From Chryseobacterium angstadtii (GTDB lineage Bacteria > Bacteroidota > Bacteroidia > Flavobacteriales > Weeksellaceae), in the NCBI RefSeq assembly GCF_001045465.1, contig NZ_LFND01000001.1:744001-808000 (forward strand): a DNA stretch of 64,000 bases, in the 5' to 3' direction. This document shows positions 48,879 to 58,818 of the stretch, in pieces. The translations under genes and the position numbers were made by a program. Positions within the stretch are counted from its first letter, which is position 1. Each line of letters begins with the position of its first letter. The notes below the pieces were generated by a model. It had not been told where the DNA came from and searched no databases. It saw only the letters and a list, made by a program, of their open reading frames with translations.

Positions 48879-51008
48879 TTATGACTTGGTCTGCATGTCA
48901 GCCACAATATTCATAGCTTCTTGCAGATAAGGGTCTTTTTTAAGATTTTTGATCCACATTTCAGATTTTTTCTTGAAAGCTTCATCTTTTTTCTCTCTTT
49001 CTATTTCTTTAGGGTACATCATAAATTTAAGTCCGTTTTCAAATTTGCTTAAAGCTTTGAATTTCTCTATCTGAGCTTTTCTCTGCTTCATCAGCTCGTT
49101 GAACTTATTGATGTTAAGTGTTATCGTTTCCTCTTTATCCAGTTTTTCTCTCCACTGGGCAGATTCAAGAAGAAGCTGATAATTGCTGTTTTTAGCCATT
49201 CTGTCCGCACTTGCTTTTTCCAGCGCCTGAATATTGAAATAGTTCAGTTTCTGGAATTTTGCTCCCGGAATTTTATCCCAGGCCAAAGCAAAATCGTCGT
49301 AACGCTCACCTACTTCTGCATAAGTAAAGAAGTCTTTCATCTGAATATCAGAAACAATTCCTTTTCTCTGAGTAGATTCCCCTGTAACTCTGTAGAATTT
49401 CTGGATGGTCAGTTTTAAAGATCCGAAATCATCTTCCGTATTCAGGAATCTGTTAAGATCCACAAAAGTTTGTACGGTTCCTTTACCAAAAGACTGTGGA
49501 GAACCAATGATCATTGCTCTTCCGTAATCCTGCATTACTCCGGCAAGGATTTCAGATGCTGATGCGGAAAGCTCGTTCTGCATAATCACTAACGGGCCCG
49601 TCCAGATTGGAGTTTCATATTTATTTTTTAAGGGCTGAATCTTTCCGTTTCCGTCTTTCACCTGAACATAAGGTCCTGCATCCATGAAAAGCCCCATGAT
49701 ATCGCCTACTTCAGTTAAAGATCCTCCTCCATTGTTTCTAAGGTCAAGAACAATTCCTTCGATGTTCTGTTCTTTAAGTTTAATGATTTCATTTTTGATA
49801 TCATCAGAAGCATTTCTTCCTTTAGCATCCTCAAAATCAGCATTAAAGCTTGGCAGATTGATGAATCCGTATTTTTTTCCGTTTGGAGAATTCACTACGA
49901 TACTTCTTGCAAAGGTATCTTCAATAGCTACTTCCTCACGGATCATGGTTACGTCCTTAGTTGTTCCGTCTTTTTTCTGAACAGTTAAAGTTACAGGAGT
50001 TCCTTTTTCACCTCTGATTAATCTTACCGCTTCATCGGAAAGCATTCCTACAACATTTACCGCATCATCTTTCGGCTTGGATTTTACTTTTAAAATTTTA
50101 TCCCCTTCAGAAAGCTGTTTAGACTTCCAGGCAGGAGCTCCAATCGTTAAAGCACCCAGATAAAGGTTTCCTTTTTTCTCCTGAATAATGGCTCCGATTC
50201 CTATTACTTTTCCTGTAAACTGGGTATCGAAATCTTCTTTGTCTTTTGGAGAATAATAGTTGGTATGCGGATCAAATACTTCTGTGTAAGCATTCATATA
50301 CACCGTAAACCAATCCATTTTCTTTCTTTTTTTGAACCTTGTAAAGGTATCTTTTACAAGGTCTTTCACTTCATCGGTCGCTTTTTTGATCTTCTGATCC
50401 TGTGTAAGCACCTGAAGTTTGATGGTATCTTTCAGTTTGTATTTCTGAACAGAGTCTTTCTTTTCTTTCTGAGCTTCTTCCTTGCTGTTCATAGATTCAA
50501 CCTCCTGAAGGATGTTATACTTGATGTATTTTTTCCACTCGTTATACTGTTCCTGCTTGTTGGTAGGTACTTTTTTAAGCTTCGGCTCCAGAGTAAGCGC
50601 GTCGTCTTCTTCCAGGCTGATAGGTTTGCTGAAAATATCCTGAGTGATCTTATCTATTTCGTCTACTCTCTGATAAAGCCTGTCGATAGTAAGCTTATAG
50701 AAAGTAAGATCTCCCTGGCTGATGTAGTCGTCCAGCTTGGTTTCATGCTTTCCGAATTCGTCCATATCAGATTGGAGGAAATATCTTTTTGCCGGATCTA
50801 CCAGTTCAAAATAATGTTTATACACATCTTTTGAGTAGGCATCATTGATGGGTTTCGGGCTGTAATGTAAATAAGAAAGTGTATTCTTTACGCTCACCAT
50901 AATCGTCTGCATCTTTTCATCGTCATTCTTTGGCGAGTTGAAACAAAACATTAGACTTGTCAATGGAATTAGGAGTAAAAATTTATTCAGTTTGAAATTT
51001 TTCCACAT
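48879..51008 (-). CDS. prc: Tail-specific carboxy-terminal processing protease (Prc/Tsp, S41)
   Basis: A 709-residue periplasmic serine protease that trims proteins from the C-terminus. The N-terminus MWKNFKLNKFLLLIPLTSLMFC is a signal peptide. A long helical region (to about 235) is followed by the PDZ domain (GIGAIIQEKKGNLYLGALTIG, SEGDKILKVKSKP) and the S41 core. The nucleophile is expected in QNELSASASEILAGVMQDYG (about residue 480), with the general-base Lys in GSPQSFGKGTVQTF. The C-terminal DUF3340-like helical domain (SNYQLLLESAQWREKLDKEET) is present. Length fits. Confidence 0.93.
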   Translation of the reverse strand: MWKNFKLNKFLLLIPLTSLMFCFNSPKNDDEKMQTIMVSVKNTLSYLHYSPKPINDAYSKDVYKHYFELVDPAKRYFLQSDMDEFGKHETKLDDYISQGDLTFYKLTIDRLYQRVDEIDKITQDIFSKPISLEEDDALTLEPKLKKVPTNKQEQYNEWKKYIKYNILQEVESMNSKEEAQKEKKDSVQKYKLKDTIKLQVLTQDQKIKKATDEVKDLVKDTFTRFKKRKKMDWFTVYMNAYTEVFDPHTNYYSPKDKEDFDTQFTGKVIGIGAIIQEKKGNLYLGALTIGAPAWKSKQLSEGDKILKVKSKPKDDAVNVVGMLSDEAVRLIRGEKGTPVTLTVQKKDGTTKDVTMIREEVAIEDTFARSIVVNSPNGKKYGFINLPSFNADFEDAKGRNASDDIKNEIIKLKEQNIEGIVLDLRNNGGGSLTEVGDIMGLFMDAGPYVQVKDGNGKIQPLKNKYETPIWTGPLVIMQNELSASASEILAGVMQDYGRAMIIGSPQSFGKGTVQTFVDLNRFLNTEDDFGSLKLTIQKFYRVTGESTQRKGIVSDIQMKDFFTYAEVGERYDDFALAWDKIPGAKFQKLNYFNIQALEKASADRMAKNSNYQLLLESAQWREKLDKEETITLNINKFNELMKQRKAQIEKFKALSKFENGLKFMMYPKEIEREKKDEAFKKKSEMWIKNLKKDPYLQEAMNIVADMQTKS

Positions 51009-51300
51009 AAACTGTCTTTATTTATTAATTTTTTAAAAATATATACTACAATTAGTAGCAGCAATTAATTCGCTGTTACAAACTATCAAATTTAATACCT
51101 TATTTACAATTATCGGATAGTTTTAAATGTTTTTTATTAAAAGCGGTTTATAAGTATTTCAGTTCTTTTGCAACAAATCACATATAATATTAATAATCAA
51201 AGTATTACTTAAAATAGTTATCTGTTTTTTAAAAAATAAATATCTCTATTTTCTATTCTCTTCCTGTTTCCGGTATACCTCTGATCTTTTCTTTTCTCCT
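51009..51300. other. A/T-rich gap without gene
   Basis: This 292-base stretch between prc and the MBL-fold gene has frequent short A and T tracts, no open frame of note and no clear TAnnTTTG on the minus strand. I see no repeat or RNA-like structure in it. Confidence 0.5.
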
Positions 51301-52431
51301 TTATTTTATATTTTTCCACCATTGTCTGAAAACCTGCGTATTGTCATCCAGATCAACCATTTCCCCGATCATTGGAGTTGCCAGTCTGTAATTTTTATTC
51401 TGAGAATGTTTTGTAATTTCCTTCAAAGGCTCGTCCCAGGGATGTTTAGCCAGCGTAAACTTGGAATGGTGTACCGGTATCAAATTTTTAGCATTGAGTT
51501 CCGTAGTTGCCAATGCCACTTCTTCCGGAAGCTCATGGACAGACTGCCATGCTTTATCATACTGGCCGCATTCCATAATGGCCCAATCAATGGCAGGATG
51601 TTTTTTAGCGATATCTTTAAAACGGTTGCTGTAGCCGCCATCTCCACTGTAATAAATATTCATGGCCGGAGACTGAATGAAGAAAGAAAGCCACAAAGCC
51701 TGTGAGCTTTTAAAACCTCTTCCACCATCATGATGTGTATTTTCCGTATAGATTGTAAAACCTGGTTTCACGTCCACCTTATCTCCCCAATCTTTTTCTA
51801 AGATCTGCTTCGAAGTATAACCCCATCTTTCATAATGCGCTCCTGCTCCCAAGCCGCAAATCACATATTTTACTTTCGACTGTAGTGCTTTTACGGTTTC
51901 ATAATCCAGATGGTCATAATGATCGTGGGAAAGAAGCATATAATCAATTTCCGGCATGTCTTCCACAGAATAAATATCGCTGCCTTTATAGGCACTGGGT
52001 TTCCCTGGAAGTGGTGACATTCTCCCGCTGAATACAGGATCTACCAAAATTTTCACTCCATCTGCCTGCAAAAAGAATGATGAATGCCCAAACCAGACCA
52101 TCACATTGCGGTCCGCCGGAATTGTTTTAAGATTCGTTTTTATTGAAGGCAATGCATCAACAGGTTCTGTGTGTGGAAACTTCACGGTAAGTGCTTTCCA
52201 GATTTCGCCTGCAAAGCTGTAGCCTTCAGCGATCGTTGGTTTTTCTGTTAAATTTCTGAATTTTCCATCTTTATAATGGGGAGATTTCTTCATCATTTCC
52301 AATCTTTTTCCTTCCGGTAAAGCTCCGAATTGGGGCTGTTTCATATAAAAATAGGTGGCCACTGCCAAAACGATAATTACGCAGAGAAGGAAGATCATGA
52401 TGCGCTTCAGTATTCTTAAATTTTTTTTCAT
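51301..52431 (-). CDS. Metallo-beta-lactamase-fold hydrolase, NAPE-PLD-like
   Basis: A 376-residue protein with an N-terminal membrane anchor (about residues 11-28, IMIFLLCVIIVLAVATYFY). The metal site is in MLLSHDHYDHLDYETV (HxHxDH) at about residues 166-180, with further ligand HHSKFTLAKHPW near 330. The mid-section VMVWFGHSSFFLQADGVKILVDPVF is the L-ascorbate/NAPE-PLD-like MBL start. Substrate is unknown; it may act on lipid- or sugar-phosphate esters. Monocistronic. Confidence 0.88.
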   Translation of the reverse strand: MKKNLRILKRIMIFLLCVIIVLAVATYFYMKQPQFGALPEGKRLEMMKKSPHYKDGKFRNLTEKPTIAEGYSFAGEIWKALTVKFPHTEPVDALPSIKTNLKTIPADRNVMVWFGHSSFFLQADGVKILVDPVFSGRMSPLPGKPSAYKGSDIYSVEDMPEIDYMLLSHDHYDHLDYETVKALQSKVKYVICGLGAGAHYERWGYTSKQILEKDWGDKVDVKPGFTIYTENTHHDGGRGFKSSQALWLSFFIQSPAMNIYYSGDGGYSNRFKDIAKKHPAIDWAIMECGQYDKAWQSVHELPEEVALATTELNAKNLIPVHHSKFTLAKHPWDEPLKEITKHSQNKNYRLATPMIGEMVDLDDNTQVFRQWWKNIK

Positions 52432-52734
52432 CGATCAGGTTTTTATTATTTTTTACATCCAATATCTGGATTTGCAACTGCAAATTTCTGGAATGAAATA
52501 TAATTATACTTTGCTAAAAAGCTCAAATTTATTTGTAGAAAAGTTCAGTATCTGTTTTAGTTACAGATTCGGTTCTCACGGCCAATTTATTTTATTAAAA
52601 ACAGTTTTGCATGGATTTTGACAAAAATGAATGAGTATGTTATCAAACTTTTGACTAAATTTGATACGTGCGAAATTCATGGGATCTGCCCGCTTTGATT
52701 ATCCGCACTACACTTTTTTTAAACTCAACTTTTT
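52432..52734. other. Gap without gene between the MBL-fold gene and surE
   Basis: This 303-base divergent gap is A/T-rich; the only signal I can support is the surE -7 element at 52656-52663. No repeat family or hairpin is evident. Confidence 0.5.
52656..52663 (+). promoter_or_regulatory. -7 element of surE
   Basis: TAAATTTG, an exact TAnnTTTG, 71 bases before the surE ATG; a second, nearer promoter is not visible. Confidence 0.45.
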
Positions 52735-53505
52735 ATGGAAAGACCACTTATTCTGGTAACTAATGATGATGGAATCACCGCTCCGGGTATCAGAAACCTT
52801 ATACAATTTATGAACGAAATTGGAGAAGTTATTGTTGTAGCCCCTAACTCTCCCCAAAGTGGAAAAGGCCACGCCATTACCATCAACTCTACACTGAGCT
52901 ACGAAGAAGTAAGCCTTGAAGGTCCTCAAACGGATTTTTCCTGTAGCGGAACTCCGGTAGACTGTGTAAAAATGGCTCTTGATAAAATCCTGACGAGAAG
53001 ACCGGATATTGTGGTCTCAGGGATTAATCATGGCGCCAACTCTTCAATCAATGTAATTTATTCCGGAACGATGTCTGCTGCTGTAGAAGCGGGAGTAGAA
53101 GGAATTCCTGCTATCGGTTTTTCACTGATGGATTTCAGCTGGGAAGCGGATTTTACGCAAGCCAAAGAATATATTCAGAATATTGTAAGAAGAACCCTGG
53201 AAAACCCAATGCCGAAAGGAATTGTACTGAACGTCAATATCCCGAAACTTACTGCCGGAGAAATCAAAGGGGTGAAAGTCTGCAAGCAGGCAAATGCCAA
53301 ATGGGAAGAGAGCTTCGACGAAAGGGTGAATCCTCACGGAAAAAAATACTACTGGCTTACAGGATATTTCAATAATATGGATGAGTCTGAAGATGCGGAT
53401 GAAACGGCATTGGCCAACGGATATATTTCAATAGTTCCGGTGAAATTTGATCTTACAGCCTATGAATACATGAAGACGCTGGAAGAAGTAATGAATTTTG
53501 ACTAA
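52735..53505 (+). CDS. surE: 5'/3'-nucleotidase SurE
   Basis: A 256-residue metal-dependent nucleotidase that removes phosphate from 5'- and 3'-nucleoside monophosphates and short polyphosphates. The active site LVTNDDGITAPGIRNL (residues 7-22, Asp-Asp for metal) is followed by CSGTPVDCVKMALD and VSGINHGANSSINVIYSGTMSAA, all conserved. Length fits. The stop overlaps the next gene's start (TAATG), so the GNAT is translationally coupled. Confidence 0.95.
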   Translation: MERPLILVTNDDGITAPGIRNLIQFMNEIGEVIVVAPNSPQSGKGHAITINSTLSYEEVSLEGPQTDFSCSGTPVDCVKMALDKILTRRPDIVVSGINHGANSSINVIYSGTMSAAVEAGVEGIPAIGFSLMDFSWEADFTQAKEYIQNIVRRTLENPMPKGIVLNVNIPKLTAGEIKGVKVCKQANAKWEESFDERVNPHGKKYYWLTGYFNNMDESEDADETALANGYISIVPVKFDLTAYEYMKTLEEVMNFD

Positions 53506-54170
53506 TGTACGAAAAGCTAGATAATCCTGTTTTTCATTCACTCAATGAATATCATGAAAAGTTCTGCTTTCATTTCGGGGACACGAAGTTTTACAACCCT
53601 GAAGTAGCCTCTTTCGGAGGTGCTGCAGAGCGATCAAGAGAACAAGACATCACAGAATACGCAAAAATCTGTGATGATTTTCTGATATTCGGAACCCGGC
53701 CTGATTCTGGAAATTTCAAAACAGATCTGTCACTGCTTGTGTGCGATCAGTATGTTCTTGAAAATCCGATTCAGATGGATCTTACTGAAGAAATTATTGA
53801 ATTGAAAGAAGAAAACCGGAACGAGCTTCTGGCATTTGTCATGAAGTTTTATCCTTATTATTTTAAAGCAAGAACTCCCGAACTGGGACGGTATTTTGGC
53901 ATCTTTAAAGAAGGAAAATTAGCCGCAGTTACCGGAGAAAGAATGCAGATGAATGATATGACGGAAGTAAGTGCTGTGATCACAGATACGGATCATCTGG
54001 GAAAAGGGCTGGCGAAACAGCTGATAACTTTTGTTTCGGGAAAGATCTTTGATGACGGAAAAACTCCTTTTCTTCATGTCGCGGAAAGTAATGCGGGAGC
54101 CAAAAAGCTGTATGAAAAGCTGGGCTTTATGCATAGAGGAAAGATAAATTTATGGGGCGTGAAAGGATAA
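53505..54170 (+). CDS. GNAT family N-acetyltransferase
   Basis: A 221-residue acetyltransferase. The N-terminal 110 residues are not alike to a common domain (KFCFHFGDTKFYNPEVASFGG), and the C-terminal half is GNAT: RYFGIFKEGKLAAVTGERM, then VSAVITDTDHLGKGLAKQLI, the acetyl-CoA loop, and FLHVAESNAGAKKLYEKLGF. The pattern of FR47-like proteins fits. It is coupled to surE by TAATG. Acceptor unknown. Confidence 0.87.
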   Translation: MYEKLDNPVFHSLNEYHEKFCFHFGDTKFYNPEVASFGGAAERSREQDITEYAKICDDFLIFGTRPDSGNFKTDLSLLVCDQYVLENPIQMDLTEEIIELKEENRNELLAFVMKFYPYYFKARTPELGRYFGIFKEGKLAAVTGERMQMNDMTEVSAVITDTDHLGKGLAKQLITFVSGKIFDDGKTPFLHVAESNAGAKKLYEKLGFMHRGKINLWGVKG

Positions 54171-54601
54171 CTTTTCCGCCCCTTTTTTATTTTATATCTG
54201 TTTTTCTTTTTTAACCACGGATTACACGGATTTGCACAGATGATTGTGTTATTTGTGGAAAAATTGGTGGGATTTGTGGCAAATTTATGGTTTGGCTAAA
54301 GCCGGATGAATATTGATTCTTTTGTAAGCGGGCTAAAGCCCGCTCCTATTGATGGATAGAGCGTTTTATAGATTGCTGTAGATTGAGGTAGGTGAATGTG
54401 TTTTATTTTTTACAAGGTTAATAATTATATGACTTTGTAAGGGATGTGGTCTATCTATTTCTAAATTCTGTCAGTACTTCCTGCTTCCCTCACCCAACAG
54501 GTTCGTCTCTCTTTCAGGTTAAAAAATCTATAAAAACTTCCCTTTTCCATTTTCTCTTAAAAGTTTTCGCTAATTTTATTCTTATTAATTTTTTCCAAAT
54601 T
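54171..54601. repeat. Intergenic region of mixed repeats (families D, E, F)
   Basis: This 431-base gap before guaC has no gene but a mosaic of repeats: ttaaccacggattacacgga (54211-54230, then tttgcacaga) of family D; ggctaaagcc at 54293-54302; the perfect palindrome agcgggctaaagcccgct (54327-54344, family E); and tcagtacttcctgcttccct (54471-54490, family F). Copies of D and E are also together at 35201-35380. The last 100 bases are A/T-rich with no obvious TAnnTTTG. Confidence 0.7.
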
Positions 54602-55642
54602 ATGAGAATAGAATATGATATAAAGCTTGGATTCAAGGATGTAATGTTCCGTCCGAAACGTTCTACATTAAAATCCCGTTCAGAAGTGGATCTGGAGAGA
54701 GAATTCACATTCAAGCATACCAAAAAGAAATGGAGAGGAGTTCCTTTGATTGCCGCTAATATGGATACGGTAGGAACTTTTGAAATGGCGGTAGAACTGG
54801 CAAAAGACAAGATTATTACAGCCGTTCACAAACATTATACGCCTGAGGAATGGAGCCAGTTTCTGGACAGTCAGCCGGAAAGTATTCATCAGTATATTGC
54901 TTTAAGTACCGGAACCGGAAAAGCAGATGAAGAAAAGCTTAGAATTATCCTCGAAAAGCACCCAAAAATCGAGTTTCTCTGCATAGATGTAGCTAATGGT
55001 TATTCTGAGCATTTCGTTGGATTTGTGAAGAGAGCAAGAGCTCAGTTTCCGGACAAGATTATCATGGCAGGAAATGTAGTAACCGGAGAAATGGTCGAAG
55101 AACTTCTTTTAGTCGGTGCTGATATCATTAAAGTGGGTATTGGTCCAGGCTCTGTATGTACAACAAGAGTAAAAACGGGAGTCGGTTATCCTCAGCTTTC
55201 TGCGATTATTGAATGTTCTGATGCGGCACATGGTCTCGGAGGGCATATCATTGCAGACGGCGGATGTAAAGTTCCGGGAGATGTTGCTAAAGCTTTCGGA
55301 GGAGGCGCAGATTTCGTGATGCTTGGCGGTATGTTTGCTGGTCATGACGAAAGCGGCGGCGAAATCATTGAAGAGAACGGAAAAAAATTCCGTTTGTTTT
55401 ATGGGATGAGCTCCAAAACGGCAATGGACAAGCATTCCGGAGGGGTAGCCGAATACAGAGCATCGGAAGGCAAGACTGTGAAAGCAGCTTATAAAGGTCC
55501 TGTTTCAGAGACCGTAAAGGATATTTTGGGTGGTGTACGGTCTACATGTACTTATGTAGGAGCCTCAAAACTGAAAGAACTATCTAAAAGAACCACTTTT
55601 ATAAGGGTTCAGGAGCAGGAAAATCAGGTTTTTAAGGATTAG
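54602..55642 (+). CDS. guaC: GMP reductase
   Basis: A 346-residue enzyme that reduces GMP to IMP with NADPH, linking guanine and adenine nucleotide pools. It matches the E. coli GuaC type: [34 protein letters not shown] and [22 protein letters not shown] with the catalytic Cys at C186; [15 protein letters not shown] follows. The open frame reaches 52 codons upstream, but those cover repeats and an A/T stretch, so I take the ATG that gives the family N-terminus. It ends at a shared terminator. Confidence 0.95.
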   Translation: MRIEYDIKLGFKDVMFRPKRSTLKSRSEVDLEREFTFKHTKKKWRGVPLIAANMDTVGTFEMAVELAKDKIITAVHKHYTPEEWSQFLDSQPESIHQYIALSTGTGKADEEKLRIILEKHPKIEFLCIDVANGYSEHFVGFVKRARAQFPDKIIMAGNVVTGEMVEELLLVGADIIKVGIGPGSVCTTRVKTGVGYPQLSAIIECSDAAHGLGGHIIADGGCKVPGDVAKAFGGGADFVMLGGMFAGHDESGGEIIEENGKKFRLFYGMSSKTAMDKHSGGVAEYRASEGKTVKAAYKGPVSETVKDILGGVRSTCTYVGASKLKELSKRTTFIRVQEQENQVFKD

Positions 55643-55663
55643 TTTTTAAATCCTTTTCAGATA

Positions 55664-55704
55664 AAAAAATCGGCTGTACGTAAACTGTACAGCCGATTTT
55701 TATT
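55664..55704. terminator. Bidirectional terminator between guaC and fabG
   Basis: AAAATCGGCTGTAC (55666-55679) and GTACAGCCGATTTT (55687-55700) form a 14-bp stem around gtaaact. Confidence 0.9.
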
Positions 55705-55709
55705 ATTTT

Positions 55710-56453
55710 TTAAGTAAGCATTCCGCCATCTACGTTCAGCGTCTGCCCTGTGATGTAAGAAGCCATTTCACTTCCTAAAAATACACATGCATTGGCTACA
55801 TTTTCAGTTTGTCCCAGTCTCTTCAACGGAATCTGGTCTCTCCATCCCTGGATTGTTTTTTCATCCAGTACCGAAGTCATCTCTGTTTCAATGAATCCCG
55901 GAGCTACTGCGTTACATCTGATGTTTCTTGATCCTAATTCCAAAGCAATAGATTTTGTAAATCCAATTACTCCGGCTTTAGAGGCAGCATAGTTGGATTG
56001 TCCTGCATTTCCGCTAATTCCAACTACAGAAGTCATATTGATAATAGACCCTGATTTAGCCTTCATCATCGGCTTGATTACCGCTTTTGTAAGGTTAAAT
56101 ACTGAATCCAGGTTGATTCTCATTACTTTGTCCCAGTCTTCCTTAGACATTCTCAACAACAGGTTATCTTTTGTGATTCCTGCATTATTGATGAGAATAT
56201 CTATCTTCCCAAACTCCTCCATTACATCATCTATTAACTTTTGGGCTGCATCATAATCTGATGCGTCAGACTGATATCCTTTGATCTGTGTTACAGAACT
56301 TAAAGCCGCTTCCAATTCTTGAGCTTTTTCTACAGAGCCGGCATAGGTAAATGCTACTTTTGCACCCTGCTCAGCGTACATTTCAGCAATTCTCTTTCCG
56401 ATTCCTCTTGTAGCTCCCGTAATTAGCGCTACTTTTCCTTCTAATAGTTTCAT
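55710..56453 (-). CDS. fabG: 3-oxoacyl-[acyl-carrier-protein] reductase
   Basis: A 247-residue short-chain dehydrogenase that performs the first reduction in fatty-acid elongation. The NADPH site is ALITGATRGIGKRIAEMYAEQG; the NNAG motif and the catalytic Ser (MTSVVGISGNAGQSNYAAS), Tyr and Lys (YAASK) are present, and the end IETEMTSVLDEKTIQGWRDQIP with YITGQTLNVDGG is diagnostic. An ATG one codon earlier (56456) is equally possible. It stands alone; the rest of the fatty-acid genes are elsewhere. Confidence 0.93.
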   Translation of the reverse strand: MKLLEGKVALITGATRGIGKRIAEMYAEQGAKVAFTYAGSVEKAQELEAALSSVTQIKGYQSDASDYDAAQKLIDDVMEEFGKIDILINNAGITKDNLLLRMSKEDWDKVMRINLDSVFNLTKAVIKPMMKAKSGSIINMTSVVGISGNAGQSNYAASKAGVIGFTKSIALELGSRNIRCNAVAPGFIETEMTSVLDEKTIQGWRDQIPLKRLGQTENVANACVFLGSEMASYITGQTLNVDGGMLT

Positions 56454-56627
56454 CATATCTCTTGATAATTATATTCTTAGTAAATACTTGCGTCTTTTTA
56501 AAAAACAGCAATTTAGCATATTTAATCCTATACAAATTAAACAGTGCGCAAAGATATTATAAATTGTTATTCAATGCATTCCAAATCATCAAATTAGTGA
56601 AATTTTTTCGCTGTTTTTTATCATATC

Positions 56628-58136
56628 TTAAAGACGGCTGCCACTATTTTTGAATCTTGTAAAATAAAGAATATCCGTTTTTTTGTCTTTATCCAACTTT
56701 AAAACCTCTTTCTGCCAGTAATATTTATCATAAATAATATCCTTCAGAGGTTCGTTCTGGAAATTCACGACTCCATATTTTTCCTGCTTTTTTACCACTA
56801 TTTCGTTCTCAGAATTTTCAAACATAATAATATCATCATAAATGAACGGGATGATCTCCTTCCCTTTTTCATTCATCACTCCATATAAATTACTGCCGTT
56901 TCTGCAGACTGCCGGCTTTGAATACAGATTGAAAATATTGAAAAAATCCGGTTCCTGTTCTTTAATAAATACAATATCCTTCAAAGGGGACTCAGCTTTG
57001 TTCAGTACGGAGAATGTATAATAGATGTCCTGTTTTTTAATGATCAGCTGATCGGGATAAAATGCTATAATCCGGGTATTTTCCTCCAGAATATTTTTTA
57101 GATCCTGATCGAGGAATTTTTCTTCCTCTCCTTTTTTGAGATAAACAAAGTCTTTCCCTGAAATGCTGAAGCTCTGTATAAAATCATATTCCAGAGGAAC
57201 AATGATATCTCCATTAAGATTTACCATTCCGGTCTTCTTTGATTTATCGCTGTAGACACTGAAAAGATCATTGAATAGCGGCGTTAAATATTTAAAATTA
57301 CCCGGATAAAGTTTTTTGTCTTTGTTACTGAAAACAGTAGCCTTTCCCTTTTTTCTCAGATAAATATATTCTTTTGCTCCGAAATATTCCGGTGTGGCCT
57401 CGTCATACATCTCTTCAGCCAGAATATTTTCTTCAGAGTCTATCAAACCGTATTTTCCGGTTGCTCTGTTCTTCGTGATCAGATAAGGATAAGCCGCTAA
57501 ACTGTAGATCTGTGCAGAAAACTGATGCAGCGTCTGCCCTTCTTTACCGATAATTTCACTTTGATTATTCTCGTTGAGAATCAATGCTTTTCCGTTTTCA
57601 AAATGATAATCTTCTTTGAATTCCCGGCTGCTGATCTGCTTTCCGTCAAAATCATATAAAAACCATTTTTTATCTTTAAGAACAAAAAAACGGTCTTCTT
57701 CCGCAAACTGAATCCTGTCCGAATAAGGAATAATCTGCTTTCCGTTAAAGTCATACACCGCTTCTTTCCCGTCTTTGGATGAAATAATCCGTTTTTCGCT
57801 GAGCCACGGTGTATTAAAGCTCTGATTATCGAGAGGAAGCAACTGATTTCCCTTTTCGTCAATCACCGCAGATTTTGTCTTGTTTCCTGGTTCTTCAGCG
57901 GTAAGAATGAATCTGTTTTTAAAAATATGCGAAATACCGGAAGCCGATTCATAGGTAATATTCCCCAATGAATCTACAATGCCTCTTGTTTTTGTCTTTG
58001 AATCGTAAATGGTTCCGTAGCCTCCCGAGTAGGAATTGACTTCCTTTCCGGTCTTTTTTGACAGCAGAATTTTTGTATACTGATTGGTCTGGGCCATACA
58101 CACTGATGAACACAGTGCGAAAACTAAGTTTTTCAA
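56628..58136 (-). CDS. WG-repeat protein
   Basis: A 502-residue protein with a signal peptide (MKNLVFALCSSVCMAQ). About ten WG-type repeats of 30-35 residues each follow, e.g. GKEAVYDFNGKQIIPYSDRI, GMVNLNGDIIVPLEYDFIQSF, GVMNEKGKEIIPFIYDDIIMF and YGVVNFQNEPLKDIIYDKYYW. The repeats build a beta-propeller-like structure; such proteins are often exported and of unknown function. It lies 5 bases after rsmI and ends the operon that begins with the acidic repeat gene. Confidence 0.85.
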   Translation of the reverse strand: MKNLVFALCSSVCMAQTNQYTKILLSKKTGKEVNSYSGGYGTIYDSKTKTRGIVDSLGNITYESASGISHIFKNRFILTAEEPGNKTKSAVIDEKGNQLLPLDNQSFNTPWLSEKRIISSKDGKEAVYDFNGKQIIPYSDRIQFAEEDRFFVLKDKKWFLYDFDGKQISSREFKEDYHFENGKALILNENNQSEIIGKEGQTLHQFSAQIYSLAAYPYLITKNRATGKYGLIDSEENILAEEMYDEATPEYFGAKEYIYLRKKGKATVFSNKDKKLYPGNFKYLTPLFNDLFSVYSDKSKKTGMVNLNGDIIVPLEYDFIQSFSISGKDFVYLKKGEEEKFLDQDLKNILEENTRIIAFYPDQLIIKKQDIYYTFSVLNKAESPLKDIVFIKEQEPDFFNIFNLYSKPAVCRNGSNLYGVMNEKGKEIIPFIYDDIIMFENSENEIVVKKQEKYGVVNFQNEPLKDIIYDKYYWQKEVLKLDKDKKTDILYFTRFKNSGSRL

Positions 58137-58141
58137 TGAAT

Positions 58142-58816
58142 TTAGATAGAATTATTGACAATAAGAACGATCTCTCCTTTTAAAGTTTTGCTTTTGGAAA
58201 ATTCAATTAATTCACTGATTGTTCCCCGTTTTGTTTCTTCAAATTTTTTAGAAATCTCCCTACTCAGACTGGCTTTTGTTTCTTCTCCGAAAAACTCTTT
58301 GATTTGCTCAAGAGTCGTATTGATTTTGTGCGGGCTTTCGTATAAAACAATCGTTTTCTTTTCTTCTGCCAGCTGTTTCAGTTTGGTTTGTCTTCCTTTT
58401 TTCTGAGGCAGGAATCCTGCAAACAGAAATTCGTTATTGGGAAGTCCGGACACCACAAGTGCCGGAATAAGGGCTGTTGCTCCCGGAAGGCATATCATTT
58501 CAATCTGATGGTCTGCCCCCGCTTTGGCTAAAAGATAACCCGGATCTGAAATTCCCGGCGTACCAGCATCCGTAATAATGGCTATATTCTGGCCGCTTTT
58601 AAGATCATTAATCACCTTTTCTGTGGCCTGATGCTCATTATGAAGATGATAAGATTTTAAAGGTTTGGAAATTTCGTAATGTTTTAACAATATTCCTGAA
58701 GTTCTTGTGTCTTCACATAAAATATAGTCAACTTCCTTGAGGACTTTCACTGCCCTGAAGGTCATATCTTCAAGGTTCCCAACGGGTGTGGGAACAAAAT
58801 ATAAGATTCCGCTCAA
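58142..58816 (-). CDS. rsmI: 16S rRNA 2'-O-ribose C1402 methyltransferase RsmI, TTG start
   Basis: A 224-residue tetrapyrrole-methylase-fold enzyme that methylates the 2'-OH of C1402 in 16S rRNA. The N-terminus LYFVPTPVGNLEDMTFRAVKVL, CEDTRTSGILL and the glycine loop IITDAGTPGISDPGYLL are diagnostic; the C-terminal extension of E. coli RsmI is absent, as is usual in Bacteroidota. Translation starts at TTG (58816), 2 bases after the upstream stop. Confidence 0.92.
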   Translation of the reverse strand: MSGILYFVPTPVGNLEDMTFRAVKVLKEVDYILCEDTRTSGILLKHYEISKPLKSYHLHNEHQATEKVINDLKSGQNIAIITDAGTPGISDPGYLLAKAGADHQIEMICLPGATALIPALVVSGLPNNEFLFAGFLPQKKGRQTKLKQLAEEKKTIVLYESPHKINTTLEQIKEFFGEETKASLSREISKKFEETKRGTISELIEFSKSKTLKGEIVLIVNNSI

Positions 58817-58818
58817 AA

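Noticed and set aside
54171..54601. A purine riboswitch in the long leader of guaC
   Set aside because: The gap is filled with repeat families D, E and F; I cannot find the conserved loop-loop sequences of a purine aptamer.
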